DNA from: Gemmatimonadota bacterium
GTDB lineage: Bacteria > Gemmatimonadota > Gemmatimonadetes > Longimicrobiales > Gaopeijiaceae
Assembly (NCBI GenBank): GCA_028873845.1
Contig: JAPPNO010000130.1
Location: 1-56,082, forward strand
Length of the DNA: 56,082 nt
Reading direction: 5' to 3'
Numbering within the stretch: position 1 is the first letter of the stretch; the number at the start of each line of letters is the position of its first letter. Position numbers and translations under genes: made by a program. Below are positions 8,825 to 17,299 of the stretch, piece by piece. The notes beneath the pieces are model-generated. The model was not told the DNA's origin. It saw only the letters and a program-made list of their open reading frames with translations, and searched no databases.

Positions 8825-9186
8825 GGGGAAGCCGCCTCGATTCGTTTCGCGCGTGTCGTCTCGATTGTCGTCGTGCCAGTTGTCCGGCGCGTGAACCAAT
8901 CGATGCCGTCGGACCGAATGTGTTTCAGTAGCGTCCGGTCACGGATCGAGTCATACAGAATCAGATCCACCGACTGCGCCATCGGAATCTCCTCGATCGC
9001 CACGGAGAGCCGGGCCAGGTCAGTTAACGTCAGCCGCTTGCCGAACAACGCTATGTCCACGTCGGAAGTCACGGTGTTCGTCCCGGTTGCCCTCGAACCG
9101 AACAGCACGGCCCGTTCCACCCGGCCGTTGGCCGCGAGGGCAGCGACGATCGCCTCGCGATGCGCATCCTTGAGGCCGTCCGTCAT
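8821..9186 (-). CDS. mntA: MntA-like minimal nucleotidyltransferase antitoxin
   Basis: This 121-residue protein has the nucleotidyltransferase signature G30-S31-x10-D42-x-D44 (within [20 protein letters not shown]) and a third carboxylate in SVDLILYD. MntA antitoxins add AMP to the tyrosine of the HEPN toxin HepT and silence it (type VII toxin-antitoxin). The expected family end is near WFTRR; the last 17 residues (TTGTTTIETT onward) are Thr/Ala-rich and run up to the MmeI relic, so the native stop was probably lost with the neighbouring deletion. It starts just after the HepT domain on the same strand. Confidence 0.82.
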   Translation of the reverse strand: MTDGLKDAHREAIVAALAANGRVERAVLFGSRATGTNTVTSDVDIALFGKRLTLTDLARLSVAIEEIPMAQSVDLILYDSIRDRTLLKHIRSDGIDWFTRRTTGTTTIETTRAKRIEAASP

Positions 9187-9595
9187 GCGGTCGCCTGGCG
9201 TGCAGCGCCCGGTGGAGTCCCAGCAGCACAGGGTGGTAGTGTTCCTTGATCAGCGACTCCGTCGCTTCGGCCACATCGAGCAGATAGGCGTGGCTCAATA
9301 GGTTGCGCTTGTCCACCGCATCGAGCAGGGTCTCGCAGTCGCTCTCGTCGATGTAGTCCACCTCGAAGCTCTTGCGGATCACCGCGCGGGGGGTCTTCGC
9401 GTCGCGGCCCTCGTAGAAGAGGAGGTCCTTGAGCACCTTCCATGACGACTCGAAGCTGAACTCGAACGTCTTGATCAGGCCGGCCAGTTCCAGGTAGTCG
9501 TACCGCTCCCGATCACAGGCGTTCGTGAGTTGCGCGAGCGCCGTCCCGAAAGTGTCGAGCCGCTGCTGCCAGCGCCGTTCGTCTGAATTGCTCAC
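9020..9595 (-). CDS. hepT: HepT-like HEPN toxin (HI0074 family)
   Basis: A GTG at 9595 (VSNSDERRW) with GGGGGA upstream is preferred over upstream ATGs in the same frame, which precede unrelated sequence. The helical protein matches nucleotidyltransferase substrate-binding HEPN proteins ([20 protein letters not shown]). It carries the exact catalytic motif R97-x4-H102-x-Y104 (RNLLSHAY); Y104 is the site MntA would AMPylate. The recognisable domain ends near 9190 at [12 protein letters not shown], but the frame has no stop there and continues about 55 residues inside mntA. An ATGA-type ending exists in the adjacent frame, so a one-base indel near the 3' end is likely. Confidence 0.78.
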   Translation of the reverse strand: MSNSDERRWQQRLDTFGTALAQLTNACDRERYDYLELAGLIKTFEFSFESSWKVLKDLLFYEGRDAKTPRAVIRKSFEVDYIDESDCETLLDAVDKRNLLSHAYLLDVAEATESLIKEHYHPVLLGLHRALHARRPHDGRPQGCASRGDRRCPRGQRPGGTGRAVRFEGNRDEHRDFRRGHSVVRQAADVN

Positions 9596-9888
9596 GGTCC
9601 CCGTCCCCCGCATCCCGGCAAAATGTACCTGTCCCGATTCTCCGCGGCATCCATGGAGCCGCGAAGCGCGTCGGCCAGCGCCCACAACTCGGGCTCGTAG
9701 CCGGTCGTGGCTCCCCGCTGTCAGCTTTTCTGCCGGGCATCTTCGGCCCTGTCTACCTTTCCGTTGCGTCGCAGGGAATCCTGGAACCGGATCCCAACCA
9801 AAATACGACGGGCAGCGCGGTGCGGTACACCTCCTTCGACCCATGTGGAACACTTGACATGAAATGACCGGTCACCGAGACTAGTCAT
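9596..9888. other. Spacer between divergent TA modules
   Basis: No convincing gene is present. The right end holds the promoter-like and palindromic elements described at 9854-9886; the rest shows only shadow reading frames. Confidence 0.5.
9854..9886 (+). promoter_or_regulatory. Promoter/operator of the Phd-VapC operon
   Basis: A perfect TTGACA (9854-9859) is followed by two palindromes just before the antitoxin ATG at 9889: TGACCGGTCA (9865-9874) and GACTAGTC (9879-9886). Phd/YefM antitoxins repress their own operon through paired palindromes of this size, so these are good operator candidates. A matching -10 box is weak (GAGACT at 17-bp spacing). Confidence 0.5.
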
Positions 9889-10200
9889 ATGGAATCGATC
9901 AACGCATCCTATTTCAAGGCGCGCTGCCTGAAGATCCTCGACCGCGTGCGGGAGACGGGTGAACGCATCGTGATTCTCAAACGGGGTCGACCTGTGGCCG
10001 AACTGTGGCCCCCCAGCGAGTCCGAATCGAAGTATCCGCAATCGGAGCTGAAAGGCACGGCTACAATCGTCGGTGACATCATCGGACCGGTGGTGCCGGA
10101 GCACTATTGGGACAGCCTGAAGGGCACGGGCGGAATCGAGGAGCCGGGCGGAGATGCCAACGCTCCCCGCAAGCAATCCCGCCGGACGGGCGGCGAATGA
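9889..10200 (+). CDS. Phd/YefM-family antitoxin
   Basis: The 103-residue protein opens with MESINASYFKARCLKILDR and ERIVILKRGRPVAELWP, the Phd/YefM DNA-binding fold in which the N-terminal half dimerises and binds operator DNA. The C-terminal half is Gly/Pro-rich, as expected for a segment that folds on binding the toxin. It overlaps the next gene by ATGA and has palindromes immediately upstream, consistent with autoregulation. Confidence 0.85.
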   Translation: MESINASYFKARCLKILDRVRETGERIVILKRGRPVAELWPPSESESKYPQSELKGTATIVGDIIGPVVPEHYWDSLKGTGGIEEPGGDANAPRKQSRRTGGE

Positions 10201-10595
10201 CCGCGCTGCTCGACACGCATGTCCTGATCTGGTGGCTTCAGGGTGAGGGGCCGTTGTCGGAGGGGCAGCAACGCGTCTTGAACGTAGCCGACGGAAACTC
10301 GCCTCTACGGGTCTCCGACATCTCGCTCTGGGAGATCGCGACGCTGCACAGCCTGGGCCGAATCCAGCTCGCGATACCGCTGCGGGAATGGCTGGAGAAG
10401 GCGACGGCACGACCCCTGGTCCGGCGACATGGAATCACGCCCGCGATCGCGGCCGAAGCGTCAGCCCTGCCGGATTCCATTCACCGTGACCCCGCCGATC
10501 GGATTCTCGTCGCGACAGCACGGATTCTCGGGGCGACGCTGCTGACACAGGACCGCCGTATTCTGGAGTCCGGCTTGGTCACAACACTGAGCTGA
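10197..10595 (+). CDS. vapC: PIN-domain toxin VapC (partner of Phd)
   Basis: The ATG at 10197 overlaps the antitoxin stop (ATGA), so translation is coupled. The 132-residue PIN domain has LLDTHVLIWWL with the first Asp, SDISLWEIATLHSLG with the conserved Glu, and HRDPADRILVATARILG followed by LLTQDRRIL with the remaining acidic residues. The length matches the phd-linked type II VapC group. Predicted Mg-dependent ribonuclease. All active-site positions look intact. Confidence 0.88.
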   Translation: MTALLDTHVLIWWLQGEGPLSEGQQRVLNVADGNSPLRVSDISLWEIATLHSLGRIQLAIPLREWLEKATARPLVRRHGITPAIAAEASALPDSIHRDPADRILVATARILGATLLTQDRRILESGLVTTLS

Positions 10596-10621
10596 GCCCG
10601 CGCTTGCTGAGCCGAAAACTG

Positions 10622-11865
10622 TCAGGGGTCCCGGGCGCCCGGACCCAACGGCCACACATGCCGACTCATCGTCTGCAGATCCACCTCGTTCCTTGTCACC
10701 ACGTAGAGCGACGAGGGCCCAATACCCACGATGGTCCGGTTCACCGGCAAGCGGAAGACTCCCCGCAACGTGCCGCTCCGGTCGATCACGTCGTAGCGGT
10801 TCTCGGGAGCCTCGAGCGTCGGAGTGCGGGTAACCAGCAACCGTCCGCCCGGCCCGGGGCGGAGCGCCGTTGCTCCGGGAGTGACCCCCCGCAGCCGACT
10901 CCTCACGAACGCAGGTACGTGCTTCGGCCAAGCCACGGGGAATTGGTCCAGCCGACACTCCGTGTACAGGGTGACCCTGGACAGCCTGAAGCACTCTCCT
11001 CATGCGTCACCTCCACGGGGGTGAACGGCAGGGGGGCGCCACGAATCCACTGGCCATCGGGCCTGCGCCAATCCACGCGGTAGGGCTCCGGATGCGCCAC
11101 GGCGATCCAGCCATCCCGGAAAAGCCACGCCTGCCCATCGGTTGCCAGCTGGCTGATTCTCTGATACGGCGTGAGTCCCTGTTCCACCAGGACTCCGGCC
11201 AGCCCCTGCCCACCGAGTTCGGCGATGGTGTCGAACCGGTTCCCATCGGTCCCCGCGCTTGAGTTGGAGCCGAGAACGCCGCCTCCGGAAAGGAGGAACC
11301 GCACCGAGTCCGCCTGCGTCGTCGAATAGGTCGGCGCACCGGGCTTGTGGGCAAACCCCTCGACGCCCAGGACCCGCCCCGACTGGTCCGTGCCCAGAAA
11401 TGCGGAACCGATTCGATGCAGGATAGGCGCCGCCGCTCCAGTGCGGCTATCCAGGTTTTGCACAATGCGGTCGCCCACCATGAGGAACCACTTGTGGGCG
11501 GCGCCATCAACGAAGAGCGTCGAGTCACCACCAAGCGCGTACAGATGTCCCGGCCACTGATATTCCCCCGGGCCATCGCCAATGGTGCCGATGCTGCTTA
11601 CGGCGTCTGATCGAAAGTCCAGGACGTAGAGAGAACGCTCGATCGGGTCGGACACCACCAGTCGCCCGTCCGACAGCTCCCGGACCGATTGGATCCACGA
11701 GAATTGCTTCCCTCGAAACACCGCCTCCGCCGTAGGAAGGTCGATGACGGGTAGTTCCTGGGGGGACGGACTCGGAGAGTTCGCCGCCCCAAGCACCACA
11801 AGGGCGCATCCCGCGCCGACGACGAGCGATCCCGCCCCCGACATCCTGCTCGCTTTCGACATCAT
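10622..11865 (-). pseudogene. Six-bladed beta-propeller protein, one frameshift
   Basis: From 11865 the frame encodes a hydrophobic leader and a propeller with FSWIQSVRELSDGRLVVSD, a GDGPGEYQWP variant of the GEGPGEF motif and IGSAFLGTDQSGRVLGVEGF. Sense is lost after VEVTHEE near 11000, where the neighbouring frame takes over with CFRLSRVTLYTECRLDQFP and continues to a normal propeller end (YDVIDRSGTLRGVFRLP, LYVVTRNEVDL) at 10622. A single indel near 10990 explains both halves. It could be a real mutation or an assembly error; corrected, the product would have about 413 residues. Confidence 0.75.
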
Positions 11866-11904
11866 CGGATTGGCTCCCGTCGCAGATTCAACCTGGCAAC
11901 CCGC

Positions 11905-14874
11905 CTACCCCTGCCCCCTCGGCGGCCCCCTCTCCCCCTCCTCCTCATCCGCCACCACCTCCTCCACCACCGCCGACAGCGCGTCATGGTGCATCAGCGT
12001 GTTGAAGAGCAGCGCGTACGACCCATGCGTGTGCGACCGCCAGAACGGGTTGAAGGAAAACAGCACGACGTGCCCATCCCCCAGCGTAACGTCGACCACC
12101 GCCGGCGCATTGGCCAGCGTCCGGCCGTTCCGCAGCCCTCCGCTGATCAGCAGATCCTCCGGCCTCTGCGCGAACCGCATCACCACCCGCACACGGTCTG
12201 CCGAGCGGGCTGAAGATCCCCCACCCGGCGAGTCATCCTCCTCCTCCTCCTGCGCCTCGCGGAAGGCCTCGACCCCCGCCTCGCCCATATCCCGCGCCCT
12301 TCCTTGCACGTAATCCTGCTCATCCGCCCCGCCCCGCCCCGTCCGCCGCCGCGTCGTGTCGCCCGGACCCCGTTCCTGCGCCCCACCACCACCACCGAAA
12401 AACCGCCCGAATCCCCCGAACCCCCCACCCCCCGTCGCGAACACCGGCGCCGTATTGAACGACACGCCCAGCTCATCGTACCCGTACCCGATCGGGCTCT
12501 CGTCGTCGGTCACGCGGGTGGCGAAGACCCCGCCCCGCGCCCACAGATCCGGCGTGGTGCGGATCGAGACGCCGTCGGCCAGACCGAAGTGGATCGGCAG
12601 CTGCGACGCGCCCGCCATCGTCACGAAGACGCCGCCCGCCTCGACGAAGTGCTTCAGGTTGAGCACCCCCTCCAGACCCAGTCCCCCACGCATGTCGTCG
12701 GTGGACGCCTGGCGCCCGATGTTGGGCGTGAGCTCGGTCGCCTTCCACGGGACCGGATCGTCACCCTGCAACCCGCGCACGACGCTCAGCGCGTTGCCGC
12801 GGTTCTGACCCATCACGATCACGTCCCAGTTGTCGATGAGCCGTTCGTTGTCGCGCACGTCGTGGACCGAGATGTAATCGTAGGGAATCCCGTACTCGTC
12901 GAGCCCGATGCGGAGCCACCCTTCGTCCTGGGTGCGCGTCCAGGTGTGCATGACCGCGACGCGGGGGACACGCGTCTCGTGCATGGCGACCTCCGGCTCG
13001 TTGCCGGTGCGATAGGCGGTGAACCCGTACTCGGCACCCGCCTGTTCCAGGACCGCGGACAGGTCGACCCCCCCATTGTCCTCCTCGCGGATCACGAAGG
13101 TGCCAGCGTTGAACTCGCGGTCGTCCTCGGTGAAGTCGGCCCGGGCCGCGTGGATCACGAGGTCGTCGTGCGCGAAGCGGAACTGGGCCAGCGTGTTGTC
13201 GGCGTTGTAGTTGATCAGGTAGGTACCGCCGCGGCGCCCCTCCACCCCGCCATCGACCGTCACGGTCGGGACGAGGGTCATGTCGGCGTCGAGGATGGCG
13301 GTGTCCTCGATCCGCACCGTCTTCGCGTTGAAGAGCGGGCCGATCGTCCACCCGGTGTCGTCGTAGGGGCGCGGGTCGTCGGGGTTGTAGTACTGCTTGT
13401 CGAGGAGCATGTCGGCGCCGCGCGAGAACGGCTGGTCCATGCGCACGACATAGCTGCCCTCGGGGTAGACCGTCTCGCCGATCTCGATGTCCTCGTCCGC
13501 GCGGTGAACCTCGAAGCCGTGGTCCTCCATGACCTGGAGCAGGCGGGCCTGCTGGCCGGGACGCGGATCGTCGGCGGGCAGGACGTAGGCGGCGGGTCCC
13601 TCGTTGTGCGCCTTGGCCACGGAGCGCGTGGATTTCTGGTAGAAGTTGTGCAGAAATTCCTCGCGGTTCGTCGCGACCTCGTGCATCGCAATCAGCACCG
13701 CGCTCTGCTGCAGGTTGACGTTGTTTCTGATCCCCCACACAACTTCGCGCACCGGCGTGCTCGGCCTGTGCCACTGCCGCTGCACGTTCGAGCGGATGAT
13801 GCGCGTGGATGCGTCCCCCGCACCCTGCGTCTCGTAGAAGCGCCCGATCGAGTTGCGCATGTGCGCGACCCACATCATGTAGTTGGCGCCCCAGCCGTCG
13901 TAGAAGTCGAAGGTGTAGACGCCGGGCACGCCGTACGCCGTCATGTCCTTCACTTCCTTGTACGCGAGCCGGTTCCACTCGTTGATGACGATCGGATCGA
14001 GCCACGCGTTGTAGGGGCCGCGCCCGGTCGAGGTGTAGAGGTGCGACGCCGACTCGTGGTGGTCGTGGAAGACGGTCGGGCGGTACTCGATGTAGGTGCT
14101 GGTGATCGCGCGGGAGAGCGCGAGCGACTGGCCGATGTTGTCGCGGTTGTTGTCGTGCGCGACGTACTTGCCCCAGTAGAGCGGCCGCGTGGGCAGGTTG
14201 GCGTCGGGATCCTTGCGCTTGCCCATGTGCAGGTCGACCACCTTGGCCCGCCCGTCCGGCTCGACCACAGGCGTGATCATGTAGACGAGGTTGTCGCGGA
14301 TGTCGCGGATGAAGTCGCTCTCGCCCACCGCCAGCCGGTAGGCCAGCTCCATGAACATCTCGGGCGACCCGGTCTCGGGGGAGTGGATCGCGCCGGCGGA
14401 CCAGTAGGCGGGCTTGGTGGTGGAGATCAGTTCGGCCGCCTGTTCGGGGGTGGTGACGCGGGGGTCCGCCAGCGCGCGCAAGGCGGCCTTATTCGCCTCC
14501 AGCGCCGCGATCGTCTCTTCCGAGCTGATCACGACCAGGATCATCTCGCGGCCCTCCTCGGAGGTGCCGATCGTGAAGACCTCGACCCGGGGCGATGCGG
14601 CAGCCAGCGCGCGCATGTACGAGTGCACCTCGTCCGGGTAGCTGAGGATGTCGGGCGCGCCGGAGATGTGGCCGAGGTGGTCCAGCGGCGTCGGGACCGT
14701 CTCGCTGAAGGGGAGGTGGTCGACGAGGGGGGTGGAGAAGAAGGTCTCCGTGGTGTACTCGCGGATGAGCGCGGTGTACTCCTCGTCGAGGGGCTGCTGG
14801 GCGGTGGCGGGGAGGGCGGTGATGGCGGCCGCGAGGGCGAGGAGGCCGGCCGTGACACGGTTGGACAACTTCAT
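11905..14874 (-). CDS. Large secreted M14-family zinc carboxypeptidase
   Basis: AAGGAAG precedes the ATG; residues 1-25 are a signal peptide ending ATAQ. The M14 domain (about residues 65-400) shows the zinc HxxE motif in AGAIHSPETGSPEMFMEL, HDNNRDNIG, and the third ligand region TVFHDHHESASH. The C-terminal ~500 residues contain a class I amidotransferase-like region (YDYISVHDVR, FVEAGGVFVTMAGASQLP), a Gly/Arg-rich insert near residue 870-910 and an end reading GHVVLFSFNPFWRSHTHGSY. At 989 residues it is of the giant type seen with multi-domain M14 proteins. Predicted role: periplasmic or extracellular peptide trimming. Single gene, convergent layout absent. Confidence 0.88.
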   Translation of the reverse strand: MKLSNRVTAGLLALAAAITALPATAQQPLDEEYTALIREYTTETFFSTPLVDHLPFSETVPTPLDHLGHISGAPDILSYPDEVHSYMRALAAASPRVEVFTIGTSEEGREMILVVISSEETIAALEANKAALRALADPRVTTPEQAAELISTTKPAYWSAGAIHSPETGSPEMFMELAYRLAVGESDFIRDIRDNLVYMITPVVEPDGRAKVVDLHMGKRKDPDANLPTRPLYWGKYVAHDNNRDNIGQSLALSRAITSTYIEYRPTVFHDHHESASHLYTSTGRGPYNAWLDPIVINEWNRLAYKEVKDMTAYGVPGVYTFDFYDGWGANYMMWVAHMRNSIGRFYETQGAGDASTRIIRSNVQRQWHRPSTPVREVVWGIRNNVNLQQSAVLIAMHEVATNREEFLHNFYQKSTRSVAKAHNEGPAAYVLPADDPRPGQQARLLQVMEDHGFEVHRADEDIEIGETVYPEGSYVVRMDQPFSRGADMLLDKQYYNPDDPRPYDDTGWTIGPLFNAKTVRIEDTAILDADMTLVPTVTVDGGVEGRRGGTYLINYNADNTLAQFRFAHDDLVIHAARADFTEDDREFNAGTFVIREEDNGGVDLSAVLEQAGAEYGFTAYRTGNEPEVAMHETRVPRVAVMHTWTRTQDEGWLRIGLDEYGIPYDYISVHDVRDNERLIDNWDVIVMGQNRGNALSVVRGLQGDDPVPWKATELTPNIGRQASTDDMRGGLGLEGVLNLKHFVEAGGVFVTMAGASQLPIHFGLADGVSIRTTPDLWARGGVFATRVTDDESPIGYGYDELGVSFNTAPVFATGGGGFGGFGRFFGGGGGAQERGPGDTTRRRTGRGGADEQDYVQGRARDMGEAGVEAFREAQEEEEDDSPGGGSSARSADRVRVVMRFAQRPEDLLISGGLRNGRTLANAPAVVDVTLGDGHVVLFSFNPFWRSHTHGSYALLFNTLMHHDALSAVVEEVVADEEEGERGPPRGQG

Positions 14875-14974
14875 GATGGTCTTCCTTCATGCAGTGGGGG
14901 CGGTACTTGCGATGAAGGCTAGCCGGTGGACCGGTCGGGTCGCCAGATGCGGACCGGCTCCAGGCCCTGATTCG

Positions 14975-15125
14975 TCAGGACGGGTCCCACGGCGTCACGC
15001 GGGGCATCCGGCGCGACACGTTGGCCCTGTAGCGCCGGTAGTCCTCGCCGCGCGGCGCTCAAGGCCCGGCTCCTCCATCCGCAGCGTCAACCCTTGTCCG
15101 AACCTGCCGTTCTCGACAATCTCCG
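14975..15125 (-). pseudogene. C-terminal fragment of an isoprenylcysteine methyltransferase-like protein
   Basis: Two adjacent frames together give GRFGQGLTLRMEEPGLERR and then GEDYRRYRANVSRRMPRVTP with a stop at 14975. EEP-x-L...Y-R-Y is the conserved C-terminal cofactor-binding stretch of ICMT/PEMT-like membrane methyltransferases. The membrane segments are missing and the two pieces need a frameshift, so this is a remnant. The lipase-like gene on the other strand starts 80 bp beyond its broken end. Confidence 0.6.
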
Positions 15126-15204
15126 AGTGGCGTTGGAAGACCGGAGGCGCAAGGGCCGGGGCACCGCCGATCCTTTCGCCACCGCCGGGGTACGAGCGGA
15201 TGTC

Positions 15205-15924
15205 ATGAAGAAGGCATGGTTGTTGGTTCTGGCGCTCTGGCTCCCCCTCGCTGGGTGTGGGGGCGGCCCGAACGCGCACGACGAGGCCGTGGTGCTCGTC
15301 CACGGTCTGGGCCGCTCGCCGTCCTCGATGCTGATCCTGAGCCAGCGGCTGAAGTGGGCGGGATACCGGGTAACCATCGCGGAGTACGCATCACTTACCG
15401 CTTCTTTCTCGGAACAATTGGAGACAGTGGGGCACATCGTCCAGGAGTGCTGCTCCAACGCCTCCAGGGTCCACTTCGTGGGACACTCGCTGGGCGCGCT
15501 GGTCATCCGCGGATACCTCGCCGAAAACCGGCCCGACTCGCTCGGCAGGGTGGTGCTGCTCGCGCCGCCCAACCAGGGGAGCCTGTTCGTGGACTGGCTC
15601 GAGGAGATGCAGCTCGCGTCGGATGTGCTCGGCCCCGTGGGACGCACGCTCGGCACCGACACCACCGACCTCCCCGCCACCCTTCCCCACCCCGACTACG
15701 AAGTCGGGATCATCGCCGGCAACCGCAGCACGCAACCGATCGGTCCTCCGGCGATTCCCGGTCCGGACGACGGGATCGTCAGTGTGGAACAGGCCCGGAT
15801 CGGTGACGTCCCGATGCTCGTGCTGCCCCGGTCCCACGCCTTCATCGCGAACAGCCGGCACACGGCCAATGCGGTGATCCGGTTTCTGCGGACCGGAACG
15901 TTCGGGGAGGAGAAGGGCGGGTGA
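15205..15924 (+). CDS. Alpha/beta-hydrolase lipoprotein (lipase-like)
   Basis: The start MKKAWLLVLALWLPLAGCGG (15205) gives a clean lipoprotein signal; the longer in-frame ATG at 15094 would bury it. The 239-residue protein has AVVLVHGLGRSPSSM (oxyanion loop), the nucleophile elbow VHFVGHSLGALVIRGY (GHSLG serine), a catalytic Asp in PGPDDGIVSVEQAR and a His in LPRSHAFIANS. This is the layout of small esterase/lipase-like proteins anchored in the envelope. The substrate is not evident. It converges with the propeller gene ending at 15929, leaving almost no spacer. Confidence 0.85.
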   Translation: MKKAWLLVLALWLPLAGCGGGPNAHDEAVVLVHGLGRSPSSMLILSQRLKWAGYRVTIAEYASLTASFSEQLETVGHIVQECCSNASRVHFVGHSLGALVIRGYLAENRPDSLGRVVLLAPPNQGSLFVDWLEEMQLASDVLGPVGRTLGTDTTDLPATLPHPDYEVGIIAGNRSTQPIGPPAIPGPDDGIVSVEQARIGDVPMLVLPRSHAFIANSRHTANAVIRFLRTGTFGEEKGG

Positions 15925-15928
15925 CAGG

Positions 15929-17149
15929 CTACTGGCGCCCCACCCGCTCCAGCCGCCACACGTCCACGTGATCCAGGTCCAGGTCGTCCTGGCGGATCGT
16001 CACAAGGTAGTCCCCGCGGAATACGGGAACCGTGCGCTCCTTGTACGGAACCGCGGGCACGCCGCCGAGCAGCCTGCCCTCCGGATCGAAGAACTCCCAG
16101 CGGTTGCCGGCTGCCCGGATCACGTCGACCCAGAGCTTGCCGTCCGGGGCGATGAAAATCTCCTCGATGAAGGGTTTGCGCTCCGGCCGGGTGTAGCTCC
16201 GAGGGTCGCACTGAGCTTCGGGCCTCCGCTCGCGAAGGTCCTCGAAATCGGCACTTCCGGCGGCCCATTCCTCGTCCGGTATGGGTTCGGCGGGCAAGTC
16301 GCGCTCGATCACCCGCAGGGTATCCCCGCCGGCCGTGGTGACGGCGACGCGGTAGTAGTACCCCCACGCGGAGTACATGACTCCGCCGGACCCCGGGTGC
16401 CGCACGAGCTTCGCCCCGACCGTGTGCGGGTAGTAGCCGAATCCGCCTTCCCACTCGCAGGTGATGCCCGGTGTAGCGCCCGGCAGATCCTCCGTCCGGG
16501 GCGGCAGGCGAGGCAGTGTGTCTCCCGTGTCTCCCGTGCTGTCGTGGCCCACCCAGAGCGATTCGAGATCGGGACCGATGGCGTAGCGAAACACCTCGTT
16601 GGGACCCACGGGGTAGAAGCGGAGCAAGGCGGCTGAACCGGTCCAGCCCGCGGTCGTCCTCCGCTGGCCGAGCCACTCCCCCTCCGCCGAGAACTCGCCG
16701 ATTCGTCCCAGGGGCGGGTCGAAGGTGAGAAGCCGGTCGCCGACCCAGGCGATGGAATAGATGCTCTGGAACTCGCCGGGCCCTTCTCCCTGTCGCCCGA
16801 AGGTGCGCAGGTGCGTGCCGTCCAGACCGAAGACGCGGATTTCGCGGTTCGCTGCGTCCGCGACGAAGACGGTCCCCTCGGGGCCGAGGGTCACGGAGCT
16901 GACCCGCCCGAACTCCTCGGGAGTCTCCTCTTCGGTGACCGACCTGGGGCCGATCGAGGCGACGGGGGCGAGTCGCCACTCGGGCGCGGTGCCGGTGTTG
17001 GTGACGCGGATGATGCCGCCCGCGGTGTCGAAGGTGGTGGTGAGGTCGCTGGCGCCGGTTTCGGGATCTCCCTGGGCGCATGCGGACAGGGTGGCCGCGA
17101 GGAGGAGGGGGAGGGGGGGGACGCGGTGCGATCGAGGGCGGGTCGGCAT
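15929..17149 (-). CDS. Six-bladed beta-propeller lipoprotein (copy A)
   Basis: The ATG at 17149 aligns with the start of the paralogue at 18496 and has GGAG 9 bases upstream; 17164 is an alternative. The lipobox is LLAATLSACAQGD. Blade motifs include FVADAANREIRVFGLDGTHL, TFGRQGEGPGEFQSI and IGEFSAEGEWLGQRR, with the terminal LDLDHVDVWRLERVG. Such proteins (6-bladed beta-propeller/BF3164-like) are surface or periplasmic with unknown ligands. It is closely similar to the next gene upstream, with long identical runs near the C-terminus, so the two arose by tandem duplication. The spacer to copy B is about 150 bp. Confidence 0.85.
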   Translation of the reverse strand: MPTRPRSHRVPPLPLLLAATLSACAQGDPETGASDLTTTFDTAGGIIRVTNTGTAPEWRLAPVASIGPRSVTEEETPEEFGRVSSVTLGPEGTVFVADAANREIRVFGLDGTHLRTFGRQGEGPGEFQSIYSIAWVGDRLLTFDPPLGRIGEFSAEGEWLGQRRTTAGWTGSAALLRFYPVGPNEVFRYAIGPDLESLWVGHDSTGDTGDTLPRLPPRTEDLPGATPGITCEWEGGFGYYPHTVGAKLVRHPGSGGVMYSAWGYYYRVAVTTAGGDTLRVIERDLPAEPIPDEEWAAGSADFEDLRERRPEAQCDPRSYTRPERKPFIEEIFIAPDGKLWVDVIRAAGNRWEFFDPEGRLLGGVPAVPYKERTVPVFRGDYLVTIRQDDLDLDHVDVWRLERVGRQ

Positions 17150-17299
17150 TCCTCGTGACTCCATCTTCCGGCGGGACGGCGTGTCGGACGGGCGGGGCCC
17201 CGGCCTCTTCCACTACGCGCCAATGGGGGGTCTCGATTCCAGGACAACGGAAACGGCACCGGGGTTGCATGGGCCTCGGAGCCCCGGGTTCCGAGACGC

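Noticed and set aside
12304..14922. An 872-codon plus-strand open frame
   Set aside because: It is the antisense shadow of the M14 peptidase gene; it has repetitive Val/Asp/Arg composition and no domain.
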